From Patiria pectinifera (lineage: Eukaryota; Echinodermata; Asteroidea; Valvatida; Asterinidae): a stretch of DNA of 64,000 bases. How positions within the stretch are numbered: position 1 is the stretch's first letter; the number at the start of each line of letters is the position of its first letter. A program made the translations under genes and the position numbers. Of this stretch, positions 10,880 to 21,339 are shown one piece after another. Location: contig CM057150.1 of the NCBI GenBank assembly GCA_029964075.1, positions 1,736,001 to 1,800,000 on the forward strand, written 5' to 3'. Under the pieces are notes generated by a model that worked only from the letters and a program-made list of their open reading frames with translations, ran no database searches and was not told the DNA's origin.

Positions 10880-11683
10880 AGATCAATGTCCATGGTATCA
10901 ACATCCAAAATTCACCTGTTAAGTTGTCGGCGACCTGTCGAAATCTGGGAGTCACCTTTGACTCACTTATGTCAATGTCTCATCATGTTTCTAACACATG
11001 TAAATCTGTCAGATTTCAACTTCGTAACTTGGGTTTAATTCGGAAGTATATAACCCGCTCAGCAACAGAGAAACTTGTTCACGCCCTCATTTCATCTCGG
11101 TTGGATTTTTGTAATTCCCTGTTGTTTCAGCTACCCCGTGACCAACTTGCTCGCCTATAAAGACTCCAAAATTCTGCCGCTCGAATTGTGACCCTGACAC
11201 CCTCTAGAACCCATATCACCCCGATTTTGCAGTCTCTGCATTGGCTCCCTGTTGCTGACCGGATTAAGTACAAACTGTTACTGCTTGTTTTTCATCGCCT
11301 TCATGATTCAGCTCCTGAATACAACATACACCTATTAACTCATATAATCCATCCTGGCGATTGAGATCTTCTGATGCTTCTTTGCTGGTTGTCCCTCACA
11401 CTCACAAATCTTGGGGTGATCGGTCATTTTCTTACGCAGGTCCTCACCTTTGGAACAAACTACCCCTCGCTATTCGCAATATCTCATCGCTTTCTGAATT
11501 TAAAGTTGCCCTAAAGACCTATTTGTTTCAGACCACTCAGAATATTCTTGTTTAGTTAAATTAAATTGTTTTGTTATTTCTGATTTGATATAATTTTTTG
11601 TTTCCGCCATGAGCGTCATTTATGGCGGATAATGGCGCGGTATAAATTTCCGTTATTATTATTATTATTATTACAATAAATTG
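10880..11683 (+). pseudogene. 3' end of a CR1/L2-type LINE
   Basis: The plus strand encodes the end of a CR1/L2-like reverse transcriptase: CRNLGVTFD, LIRKYITRSATEKLVHAL, SRLDFCNSLLFQLP, SLHWLPVADRIKYK, PHLWNKLPLAIR and a final LKTYLFQT block ending at 11555. A frameshift or stop near 11160 and another near 11365 break it. The 3' end has the GGCGCGGTATAAAT word and an ATT microsatellite tail (about 11655-11675), typical of such elements. The 5' part is missing, the usual truncation for LINE insertions. Confidence 0.8.
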
Positions 11684-12504
11684 AAACAACTGCCGTTTCG
11701 GCATACATGTAGACCGTTCTTCAATTCAATTTCACAACCATGGCAATTCATCAAAGGTCTATACGACGTTCAGGATGTGGCCTTACGTGATTCACAATTC
11801 ATTTCATGGATTGTCAACTTTGCACAATGAAATAAAAATGAATGTCTAGATAAGTCTATAAATATTTTAAAATAACACTTACGGTTGTGGAGATTGCATT
11901 TTAGTTGATGACGGGCTGAGTGTTGCGATGTTGGTCACAATCGGACCGGGGACTGCTGGTCCGAAGATCTTACTTCGGCACTGTAATTTTGCCGATCGAG
12001 TTGACACACTGAATTTTGTAGCTGATTTCCACAAAAATCCGAATCTTGGGTTTTTCTATAACCTGCTGCATTCAGGCGCCTTCGGACAGTTGATACCGGT
12101 CGCATTCACACACACTCAGACTAACACGGACTAATTTTGATGATGCTTTCTGATCTGACGCTACTATCGTTCTGATCTGACGCTACTATCTTTTCTCTCT
12201 CTCATTCTCTCTCTCATTCTCTGTACATTTACATACCAACCAGTTAAGGGAATAATAGTACCACCATCCACAATGGTTGATGACAATGCTGGAGAATGCT
12301 AGAACATGTCCTATTACATCACATCGCTGCATGCATCGAATGCCAACGCCTTAAATCTCAGTGGTTATACGTTGTAATGGCGCGGGAACTATAGTCGTTT
12401 CTTATTGGAGAAAAACTTCAGGACTCGACTATTTATGTGCGGAGGGGTGATCTCATTACCGAGTTATGAGGTGTGCGGAAATAAAATAAAAGAAAAGAAT
12501 TTAC
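11684..12504. other. Non-coding stretch, no gene seen
   Basis: No coding signal is supported. It contains a short duplication (TCTGATCTGACGCTACTATC twice, about 12150-12190) followed by a CT-rich run (12193-12225). The boundary with LINE sequence lies near 12505. Confidence 0.45.
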
Positions 12505-13765
12505 GTTGTGACAATCTCGTATGCGGTTAGGATGTTCATCATCTTGACCCGGTGGATAGTGTCAAACGCCTTATTACGAATTATATATAAACGATTTATA
12601 TTAATGAAGGTGATGACTGCAGGAATATGTTAATGTTTGACACCTTCAATAATTCTCATCAACGCAATGATAAGCCCCACACTGGACCTCTCTTACCTGA
12701 ATCTGTTCTGTGCTCTAAGAAGGGTTCCAGCAAAGGCCGATTCCAGTTTTTGAGTACTATCCGGTTAAATGTTTTGCCGACTGGGATTATATTAATAATG
12801 CTCCACTGATCTGGTATTTCCTCTTTCTCATTTGCATTTTTGCCAACGTCGAATACGAGGTCGTCAATGGGGACATACTTCAGGACTTCTGGGACGATAC
12901 AATCCTCCCCACAGCACTTTTTACCCCTGTGCGCCCCCGCCCCCTTTGCCTCGACACACTCCTCATCAAATTGGGACAATCCTCAATGTCCAGGTCCTCA
13001 AACTCTATCAACCCCCGCCCGTCCATCCAGCATCTCTTGTTCATAACCAAGAAGGTTGGTCATAACCAAGTGGTTGTATACCATGCCTCAACCCGTTGCT
13101 CATCAGAATCTCCCAAAGATCTGAGAAAGCTTGGAAGACTTTTTACCAGTAATTTTGTTGATCACCTTCCAGCTTATCGCATGCTTTAGGTTGACCTACA
13201 TGTAAGCATCTTTCGACTCACTGAATTTCTGAGTAAGCACCTCCTCTTCGATGATACCATAGGTTTCGAATAGGACATTCTTCTTGTTTGAGTACAACAC
13301 TCGATTGGCGAGGCTGAATTCTGCCACAAGAGACCTGTACGTAGGCATTTCCATCTCATTCCTTGCTCTGACGACACAAGGTTCCGATGAGGCTTTCGCC
13401 CTCTTCCTTACCTTGGGGACCTTGACCATGCAGACCTCCGCTTCCTCCTCTTTTCCTTTCACAAGCTGGTCATATCGGTTGGTTGCCGAATCCCCCTCCT
13501 CGGTCAGTACCAGGGAACCAATTGTGATCTTCTATGGCTTACCTCTCCAGCAGATCTCTGTTTCCCTTGAGCTTCTTCCATTCGTATTACACCCTTCTTG
13601 TGACTGCCTTTCTCGTTGCCCGGAGGCTGAGACACGCCTTTGTCACAACCACTCTATGATCTGATCCCACCGGAGGGAAGGTACTGTGGGCGTAAGAGTT
13701 GATAATGCTGTTACGCCTATTCTTCCTGGTCAAGATGAAGTCAATCTGGGCTTACTCCTTTGCTA
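12505..13765 (-). pseudogene. RTE-like LINE: endonuclease end and reverse transcriptase start
   Basis: Read on the minus strand from 13765, the region gives the endonuclease C-terminus, with a DFILTRKNRR block and the GSDHRVV motif (about 13645-13665) that carries the family's catalytic Asp-His pair. A linker region follows (13196-13462). Then comes the reverse transcriptase start: GEDCIVPEVLKY (about 12890-12920), IPDQWSIINIIP, and an NKAFDTIHRVKMM block near 12545-12580. Stops and frameshifts are frequent. The catalytic FADDI part continues at 9.5-10.0 kb, after an interruption. Confidence 0.75.
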
Positions 13766-13849
13766 GTGACAGCCACGTCCATAGCCTTCCCTGACATGAA
13801 TGTTATACGAAAACATTGCTTCCAGAAATGCACTAACTTTGTGTGACTG

Positions 13850-14368
13850 CTAAACTGGGCGTTAATGCCCATGTCTCACGAGTGCATCTATGTATTATGT
13901 TTATAGAGCGCAAAAGATTCAATAAGTTACCTCATGAGATCATATTGCCCACAGCATGTGCCTGTTTTGAAGATTCGAAAAGAATATGTTGTAAAACCAT
14001 GCCAATTAACCACAGGAATGACAATTTCTTTACCAATCAGAACAAATTTTTCCGTGCACATTTATATCCTAATCGTGTTTATTCGATTGAAACTGTAATT
14101 AAAAGTGTTTTCTGTATTTTGAGTGTTTTGATGTCATTTTTAGTTCGCCAGACGAACACGCCAATGTCCTTATAAGGTAACGAGTTGTGGAGGGGCATTC
14201 CATATTATAGTCAGAGGGGTGTTCCGTAGAACATGAAGTACAATTGTTGAACAAAATGGTTGGCATCGTCAAGTCCTTTGACTTGTTTTGATTTTTGGAC
14301 CGATTTTTTTTTTTACCGAAAAGGTGTTTACGAATGTGAATAAATATGTGTTCGGTTCCCTTAATAAA
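13850..14368. repeat. Dispersed repeat, inverted relative to 7430-7700
   Basis: The interval matches the complement of 7430-7700 and includes the word TTTCCGTGCACATTTATATCC. An ACCGAAAAGGTGTTTACGAATG word at about 14313-14334 mirrors one at 10340-10365. It is non-coding. Confidence 0.6.
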
Positions 14369-15128
14369 TTAAGGGCACATGTTGAAAGACAATTGCAATT
14401 ACCTCTTAACTGTCAAAAGACAAGCTATGGGTAAGAAAATATTGCCTAATGATCATTGGCTGCTGTGGGTTGATTCTTCAATGCGATGGTGGGGGGGGGG
14501 TGAGGGCTTGGGTTGTTAATTTTCTTGTGTGTAGATTTTCATCTGTGTTAATTAAAGCTGGTGTATGTATTTCTGATTTGATATTTGTAATTATTTAACA
14601 TTTCGTTGGTCTTTGTAGTGTCATAATGTTTTAATTTCTTATGATTCTCCACAGTGATTTCGGTAGGTGTTTTTGTTTTGTTTTTAGTAATGGAGCAGAT
14701 AACGGAAAAATCGTGCAAATGGTGATACAAGCACCACATTCTGCACAATGATTCTCTAGTGTGCCCTTCACAAATCAATGCTGATAGTTCCAGCAGCATT
14801 ATTAAACTCTTAGTGGTGGAAACTATCAAATTTATTAAGGTAATAAATATGTGTTCGGGAGGTATTATAACACTCTGTTTAAGACTGGTGGGAGTCTGGA
14901 TGGGTGATAATTACCCGAGGCGAAGCCGAGGGTAATTAACACAGATGAAAATTAACACAAATGAAAATCTACACACAAGAAAATTAACAACCCGAGCCCT
15001 CATCCCCCCCACCATCGCATTGAAGAATCAACCCACAGCGGCCAATGATCATTAGGCAATATATTCTTACCCATAGCTTGTATTTTGAAAGTTAAGAGGT
15101 AATTCCAATTGCCTTTCAACATGTGCCC
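14369..15128. mobile_element. Foldback element with about 190-bp inverted arms
   Basis: The left arm (about 14369-14555: CACATGTTGAAAG..., GGTAAGAAAATATTGCC, AATGCGATGGTGGGG, TTTTCTTGTGTGTAGATTTTC) is the complement of the right arm (about 14935-15128). Between them lie the repeat seen at 7100-7190 and a smaller palindrome at 14850-14935. No transposase is encoded. The right arm ends about 130 bp before Ig exon 3. Confidence 0.75.
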
Positions 15129-15261
15129 CTTCCAAACTACCGCTAAATGTACATTTACGTTCAATAATGAGATTTCTCCTTTGGTCACTTCAACCCATGT
15201 ACACGCACACGCATGTACACGTTTTGTACATGTACATACTTTGTTTCTTTCTATTCTTCAG

Positions 15262-15591
15262 TGCCACCAAAAGAAGTGAAGCTATCCGATTCAAGTGGTG
15301 ACAAGGGACCAGGAGAAGTATTGAACGTTAGTGAGGGAAAACCTCACACCATTACATGCATGGTCCGGGGTACCAGACCAGCTGCCACTATTCAGTGGCA
15401 GATTGATAATGTTCCATCGACGGGGATCGATACCCCAACTGATTCCCCTTCAAATGGATTGATAGATACAACAGGAAACTGGACATTTACTCCAACCAGA
15501 GCCAATCACAGACACGTTGTAAAGTGTGTTGCCAACACTGCAGAGTCGCAGCAACCATACCCATTGGCAGAGATTACACTGAATGTCTATG
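15262..15591 (+). CDS. Ig-domain exon 3 of the Ig-superfamily gene
   Basis: The exon encodes a third Ig-like domain, with strand B cysteine in HTITCMVRG, tryptophan in TIQWQID and strand F cysteine in VVKCVANT. The acceptor is CTATTCTTCAG ending at 15261; the donor is TATG|GTAAGT after 15591. Both borders are phase 1. The domain starts PPKEVKL, a common opening of Ig domains in nephrin-, kirre- and hemicentin-like proteins. It stands alone between an intron of 11 kb and one of 9 kb, both filled with repeats. Confidence 0.85.
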
Positions 15592-16077
15592 GTAAGTACG
15601 TTAGGATTTAATTTAAAGGTCCACCTGTACTCCAGAACATTCTCCTGAATGTAATGAAAGGAAACTATACAATTTATTTAGAAAAATTAAAATATTGCAA
15701 GATGTCAAATGTTTAAATTTCTGGGTACAAAGTCATGGACACAGACGTAAACAAAATGTTCATGTACATTGTTCGTACATGAACATGCATCAAGCTTCAC
15801 CAAACAGATGTCTAGACGCAATTATGGAAAAAAAGATCACCTGGACGTTACACATGTTGTATATTAAATGTGTTGTTTTTGTATACTGAGCAAAATACAT
15901 TCTGTGAATTTCTGTATTCATGTACATGTACATGGAGACGTACGTATCATGTGTACATAAAGATTTACTTTTTCCAATTTTGTTTTGAATATACATATAC
16001 ATTGTATATGTATACATGTGTATTGCCCTTTAAAATTTCCAAATCAGAACTTTGCGCTATGCAAATCAGTGATGCTT
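15592..16077 (+). other. Start of intron 3, unassigned
   Basis: No exon is seen. The sequence is rich in TACATGTA-type words (15900-16020). Confidence 0.5.
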
Positions 16078-16352
16078 AGTCAGCCACCTTGTTTTTCTGA
16101 CTCGAAACGAGTGGATCTCAAACTTTTACATCGTTTGATTTTTTTCGCGTTTTGTTTTGTTGCCAGAAGTTAAGGCAATTGTATAATAGTGTTCCTCCAA
16201 CTTTACTTTACGTCCGTACGCGTTCGCCCCATTGACATTTTTTAACGCAGGCGTACAAATCCCCCCCCCCCCCTGTTGGAGGCTCAAGGACGAACTCTAG
16301 GGTGAGTTTTTGACTTGTCTAGTGTTGATTGTATGTAGCAAGCACCTACAAT

Positions 16353-16370
16353 TGGTGACCTTGACATCAA
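16353..16370 (+). promoter_or_regulatory. Primer-binding-like site of gypsy copy 2
   Basis: TGGTGACCTTGACATC begins two bases after the LTR end (CACCTACA). TGGTGACC is a frequent primer-binding start in gypsy elements of animals. The site would prime minus-strand DNA synthesis from a host tRNA. Confidence 0.5.
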
Positions 16371-16458
16371 AGTACTACACCTTTGATATTTGGTGACATT
16401 TTGAGCATTACAACTGCTGTTCATTTTGTCGCCCCACCATCTTCCAATTTTTAACAAC

Positions 16459-17330
16459 ATGGCGACCGGTGGAACACCAAAGACTGTTGATCAACCAGAC
16501 ATGCCAGAGGATAAGCCACAGATTGGAACTCTATCCTTCAAGCTTCCAACCTTTTGGCCAGCAGATCCCCTCATTTGGTTTGCGCAAGTTGAGGCACAAT
16601 TCCAAACAAGGAGGACACTAACTTTGCCCACGTTTTGTTGGCGGTACAATCTAAGATAATTCAAGTCTGCGACTTGTTGATCACTCCTCCAAAGGACAAC
16701 CCGTATCAAAAGCTCAAGGAAAAAATGATCCGAAGAACGTCTGCCTCTGAACTAAAATGACTGCAGATTCTGCTCACCGAAGAAGAGTTGGGGGACACAA
16801 AAGCCTTCGCAGTTATTGCGTCGCATGCGACAACTGCTCGGTGAACGTAAACTAGAGGAAGGCATTTTCGCGCAACTCTTTTTGCAACGGCTCCCATCAG
16901 CTCATCCTCGCTTCTTCTAGGGACACAGTTCCTCTGCACCAGCTTGCTTCACTTGCCGATCGCGTCCTCGATGTTTACATCCCTCCAGAAAACGCCTTCC
17001 TCGTCTGGGGAACTTGCTGAGCTGCATGACCAGATCTCGAAATTCACCATGCAAGTGAGCTTCATGCAGTTGCAACTCAAACGACAGTCTCGCGCCCGTA
17101 GCCAGAGTCGCCCGCGCCAACGCAGTGCCAGCCGTTACCGTGCATCTTCATCTCCTGACACACCGACCACACAAACACTATGTTGGTACCATCGCCGTTT
17201 CGGTGCTGAGGTTCAGGTGTGCGTACAGCCTTGCTCCTACACCACTCAGCAGGAAAACGAACCCACCAGGGGATTGGCGCGGCACTTCCACCTAGTACCC
17301 AACCTGGCCGTCCGTTCTTCATCAATGACT
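16459..17330 (+). pseudogene. Gypsy gag, copy 2
   Basis: The reading starts [18 protein letters not shown] at 16459, runs through [19 protein letters not shown] and [16 protein letters not shown] residues, then needs frameshifts to continue through PPKDNPYQKL, the RTSASEL block, LLRRMRQLLGE, LPSAHPR and LASLADRVLDVYIPPE (about 16950-16990). The next part (17090-17160) is arginine/serine-rich, and a degenerate cysteine/histidine region may be the nucleocapsid. At least three frameshifts or stops make it non-functional. Confidence 0.72.
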
Positions 17331-17548
17331 CTCAAAACAAACGGAAATTCCTAGTAGACGGAGGGGGAGCTGTCAGCATTTTCCACCCAACGCAGTCGAA
17401 ATGAAACACGCGTCTACTTTTCACTGCAAGCCGCAAATGGTACCAGCATACCTACTTATGGACGAAAGTCAGTGACATTCAGCATCGGACTCAGACGCAC
17501 TTGTCGCTGGATTTACTTCCTGGCCGATACACCAACACCAATACGAGT
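17290..17548 (+). pseudogene. Gypsy aspartic protease remnant
   Basis: After gag, a block resembling KRKFLVDGGGAVSIF appears at about 17337-17385, where the family normally has the Asp-Thr/Ser-Gly active site; here it is Asp-Gly-Gly. A later stretch reads like ANGTSIPTYGRKSVTF. A stop follows the active-site block. Sequence then switches to the LTR at 17549. The changed active site and the truncation show that it is dead. Confidence 0.6.
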
Positions 17549-17868
17549 CAGCCATCTTGTTTTTCTGACTCGCACCGTGTGGACCTCAAACCTAAATTTT
17601 TCCCGGTCCATTGTCTTGCAAAAAGTTAAGGCAATTTTATAATAGTGTTACTTCTTCAACTTTCCTTTCCAACTGTGAATTGACGATTATTAATCGAACT
17701 CACCTCAGTTGAGGGAGACTTTTGTAAGCGATTTCGTGAGACATTTTAAGCGAGTCAACTGTCCCCAAACTCCGTACGCGCTCGCCCCGTTGGCCTTCTA
17801 CAACGCAGACGAACTACAGGGTGAGTTGTTGACTTGTTTAGTTTTGATTATATGTAGCTAACACCTAC

Positions 17869-19084
17869 ACTCGTATACATGTCAATGCTTATAACATTAT
17901 TTAATCAATTTTGAGACTTCATATGCAGTGTCGGCTTCCTTTCCTAGCTTTAAAAAATAGCAAAATTTTTGATATTTTGATGTGGTAAATTGTCTTTTCT
18001 TTGGTAATTCGTTATTTTGTCAGTGCAATGCAGAAAGCCAATGACCAAAATGTTCTCAAATCTTTTCAATGAGCACATTTTTGGGTTAACAGTTTGAACA
18101 GAAAACCACCAAAGTTAACATTGTCTTCCTCGAATGACATAACAGCAATAGCGCCCTCAGTTGCCTGAAAAAGTTTGATTTTTTTTTTAATGTTTAAAGA
18201 ACTGCACTTTTCAATTAAATTAACCAAAAAGGGATGGCAAACTTTTTTTCATACATTTAATAGGAAAAGAAAGCTGCACGAGATGTGTTCCTCAGAAACA
18301 TTCGTTTCATTAAACTTTTTACATCTTCACGTAACCTGATGTTTTAGATATGTAAATGTTATATATTCCGAGAAATCAATATTTTAGGATTTCGATATTA
18401 ATTCAAAAGTTGCTGTCATGTTTTGAATTGCGCCCAAAATCAGCATTCGGGACAAGTTCTTATTCAGCCTATCGCACACATATGTTTCACTCACATAGAA
18501 CGTGCGATATGTATAAGTTATCTATAGGTGCGTCGGGGACTTGACTGCGCCCACGGAAACCGTGCAAAATTGTCCCTGGCAACCAGGCGCGTCCTCTTGT
18601 TTGTATTAAGCAAACCCCAGCAATGCTAAGGCTAGAAGTTCATTTCGGGGAAACAAATCCATGTGGTGATTTTCCCCTTGTAAAGTTTTTGCTCAGGTGC
18701 CAACAAATTCTGAATTTCGATCGTTCATGTGTAGCCCTTTCGCTTAAGATTTCTAGACAGTTTTCACAGGGCAATAAAACACTGAACATAAAACCTCTCA
18801 AGACAATCTTTTAGATACCATAGATTTCTTTTGGCTACATTTTTGTTGTTGATAAAAACAAGCAATTTTAAAAGCTGCCTCAACAGTATTGTTTTAGTAT
18901 TTCTTGATTGCTCGCAATACGTGGTAACAGACCCCAACAAACCTGACTTATTTTCTGAGATCGTAGTTACGTTCTCAATATATTTTGAAAGCAGATTTTG
19001 GACAATATTCAAACGCGGTCAATCAAGAGATAAAAGATCCAGCGAAAATGTGTTCACAAATTTGATTACTTGATAATCCCCTCT
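17869..19084 (+). other. Intron 3 continued, no gene seen
   Basis: AT-rich sequence without recognisable exon, domain or repeat partner in this window. Confidence 0.5.
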
Positions 19085-20260
19085 ACCGTTATGTACAAGT
19101 CTGAATGTTGGGTAAACAACTGAAATTTTGTTTTTGTCGATAACAAAATGGTCCTAAATGTAAACAAACAAAATCTGCAGCAGTCACTTTGATTCCAATC
19201 GGGCGATGTTGGGTCTTTGGAATAGGGTCAAGGACCATCTTGTTGCTAAGCGAGGCGATATTGTGGCTCACAAAGGCTAGAGCAGGGTTGAAAATTCATC
19301 TCCAGTCTCCACTGTGGAAAGACTTCGGCAGTTTGGCACTGTGAACAAGGCTAAGTTGACTTGATTCTGCCAGCGATTCAAAAGCGTTGCCGTCTGTGAT
19401 GGAATGATAGCCAATAATGCTCAAGGGCGGATCCAGAACACAAGTGTTCCCCCCCCCCAAAAAAAAAAATAACGGCGTGGGGTTCGGGGCCCGCTTAAGG
19501 GGTCGGACTTTTTTTTGGATTCTAGATGCTCTGTGGTGCGATCTGAGGCAATTTCTGACCACGTAGGGACACTCATCATTGTCCATGTTATACCGCACTT
19601 GGTGTTCATGCAGATATTGGCAAGAAGGTAGTATTTGGTTGGCCATATCCCCTCAAAGTTAGCAGATACTGTCAGCGCCGGCCTTAACAAAGGCCCCCGG
19701 GTGTCCACTGCTGTGCCCTGCTGTGGGTGGGGTGGCAATTTGGAATTTGGGGAATCATCTTCTTTCCCCGTCGATATTAATCAGATAAACAGCTCGTTGG
19801 TTGAATTGTTTTGTTTTGTTGGTTGGGGTGGCACTGGGACTAAGAAACAGTATTATACCATTGGCACCAATAATAGCCAATGCCCTTGGCACCTCCACAG
19901 ATGCAGGCTTCCATGCTTTCACTGGAGCTGAGCAGATACGGGCAAGTTTGCGATGATGGGCAAGCTCAATTGTTGGCAGGCACTAAATTAGTGTTCTGCT
20001 GAGGTGTTATCTGCCTTTGCTGCGTTGGGAGCTGCCTGCAAGCTGACAGCCGCAACAGAAGGAGGCATCAAGGCATTGTATGCCGACCAGTCACGTTGCT
20101 CGAGTGACGACGATGATGAGGATGATGATCCTTCAATTTAGTTCTGACACTGCAGCAGTTTGTACTGCTGGTATGGTCGGCCATAGACACAATCCTTTAT
20201 AAACATTAGAAAGATGAACATGCGTTTGCTGTAAGATCTAAAAGTGTATGTACATGTATG
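19085..20260 (-). pseudogene. Non-LTR endonuclease element, left inverted copy
   Basis: On the minus strand, blocks of an APE-type endonuclease can be read: CMNTKCGI (about 19600), QLSLVHSAKLPKSFHSG (about 19310-19360) and KMVLDPIPKTQHRPIGIK (about 19185-19240), with frameshifts and stops between. The interval matches 30055-31310 in inverted orientation. In both copies the opposite strand has a short open stretch (here about 19990-20141, plus strand) ending in an acidic DDDDEDDD tail before a stop, which may be coding or chance. Confidence 0.62.
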
Positions 20261-21339
20261 TAATGCTTCAGCATTTTGGGGTATATTATGGAAAATAAGA
20301 TAAAGGTATCAGAAAATGGTCAGAAAAAATGGCAACATAATTTTTCTGTAAGTTTAAACATCCTAGAAGATGGTACAAACAATTGCCAAAAATTAACAAT
20401 TCATGCCAACGGAAGTACATTGGCCCCCACTACATGCCGAAAACGGCCTGAACTTAAGAGGGGGGCTGTGTAGAGAAATGCGGTTTTGGTGCTCTGTTAT
20501 TTTTGTACGTTTTGCCCTCCATTATTTTGCGTGCGTGTTGGAACTGAGAGGTGCACCTGTGCGCTATGCGCTTTTTGGTCAGTTGCCGCCAGCGAGCCGG
20601 AGAGGAAGCATAGTCTTAGCTTTGCGTAGTGTGCCGTGCCGTTCACAAGTCGTAGCGCTGTGAGGAGTTTCGCGTGGTAAGTTCTGAGATTACCACACTT
20701 TGGGATGCGGAGTTTGGGTCTGTTGGTGTAATAAATTCTTTAGACGCACTTTCCAGGAAGTTACGATTTCAGCATTGTTGATAGGAATTCAGAGCACTTA
20801 GGCAACATTTCGTCTTTTGGATCACGGCCGTAATTGGGATCAATTTAGCGATATAATAAATACAAATTTGGTTGCTAAGGATTGACTTGAGGATTCTCCT
20901 TGCCTCGCCTGAAACCTACCTTAAGCGAGCCTAAGGACTTCCCTTAAGGAAACCCCTAATGCGTTTGGATTCCCCTCATACTTAAGAAGTTGCCATCCCG
21001 TAGGATAACTCCCCCAAGGAGTCTGTGTGGAAAATAAAGGGGTGGCTGTGTGACCCAACTGCTGTTGAAGTAACTTGGTGTCCTTCTCCCTTTTGTGAGT
21101 TTACATTATTTTGTCATCCCTTACCATTTGCTTCGGTGTGGTCGTTAGGCGCTGCGATGTACGGTCTCCACACGGACCACCCCATACAGTACCGGCTGGA
21201 TTGCCGCTCGCCCAGTATGGTAGAGGAGCGACCCAAGAAACGGTCAGCTCAGACATAGGGGGTTTTCGCCACATTATTATTCACCCCAAAAACCACAACA
21301 GCAAATATCTGACTTCGTAACAATCCTACAAATGTGTTT
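20261..21339. other. Non-coding stretch, no gene seen
   Basis: It contains a GC-richer part (20440-20700) that could be an untranslated part of the neighbouring LINE, but no partner copy was found in the window. No exon is supported. Confidence 0.4.

Larger units (their letters stand above)
16078..17868 (+). mobile_element. Deleted gypsy element, LTR to LTR, copy 2
   Basis: A 5' LTR (16078-16350), a primer-binding-like site, gag, a protease remnant and a 3' LTR-like sequence (17549-17868) follow in order on the plus strand. Pol is missing: the protease reading stops at about 17546 and LTR sequence begins at once. The 3' LTR has about 90 bp not present in the 5' LTR. The internal deletion shows it is non-autonomous. 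It belongs to the same family as the fragment at 8516-9475. Confidence 0.7.

Noticed and set aside
12627..13664. Several plus-strand open frames of 60-126 residues
   Set aside because: They lie opposite the LINE endonuclease/reverse transcriptase blocks and show no protein features.
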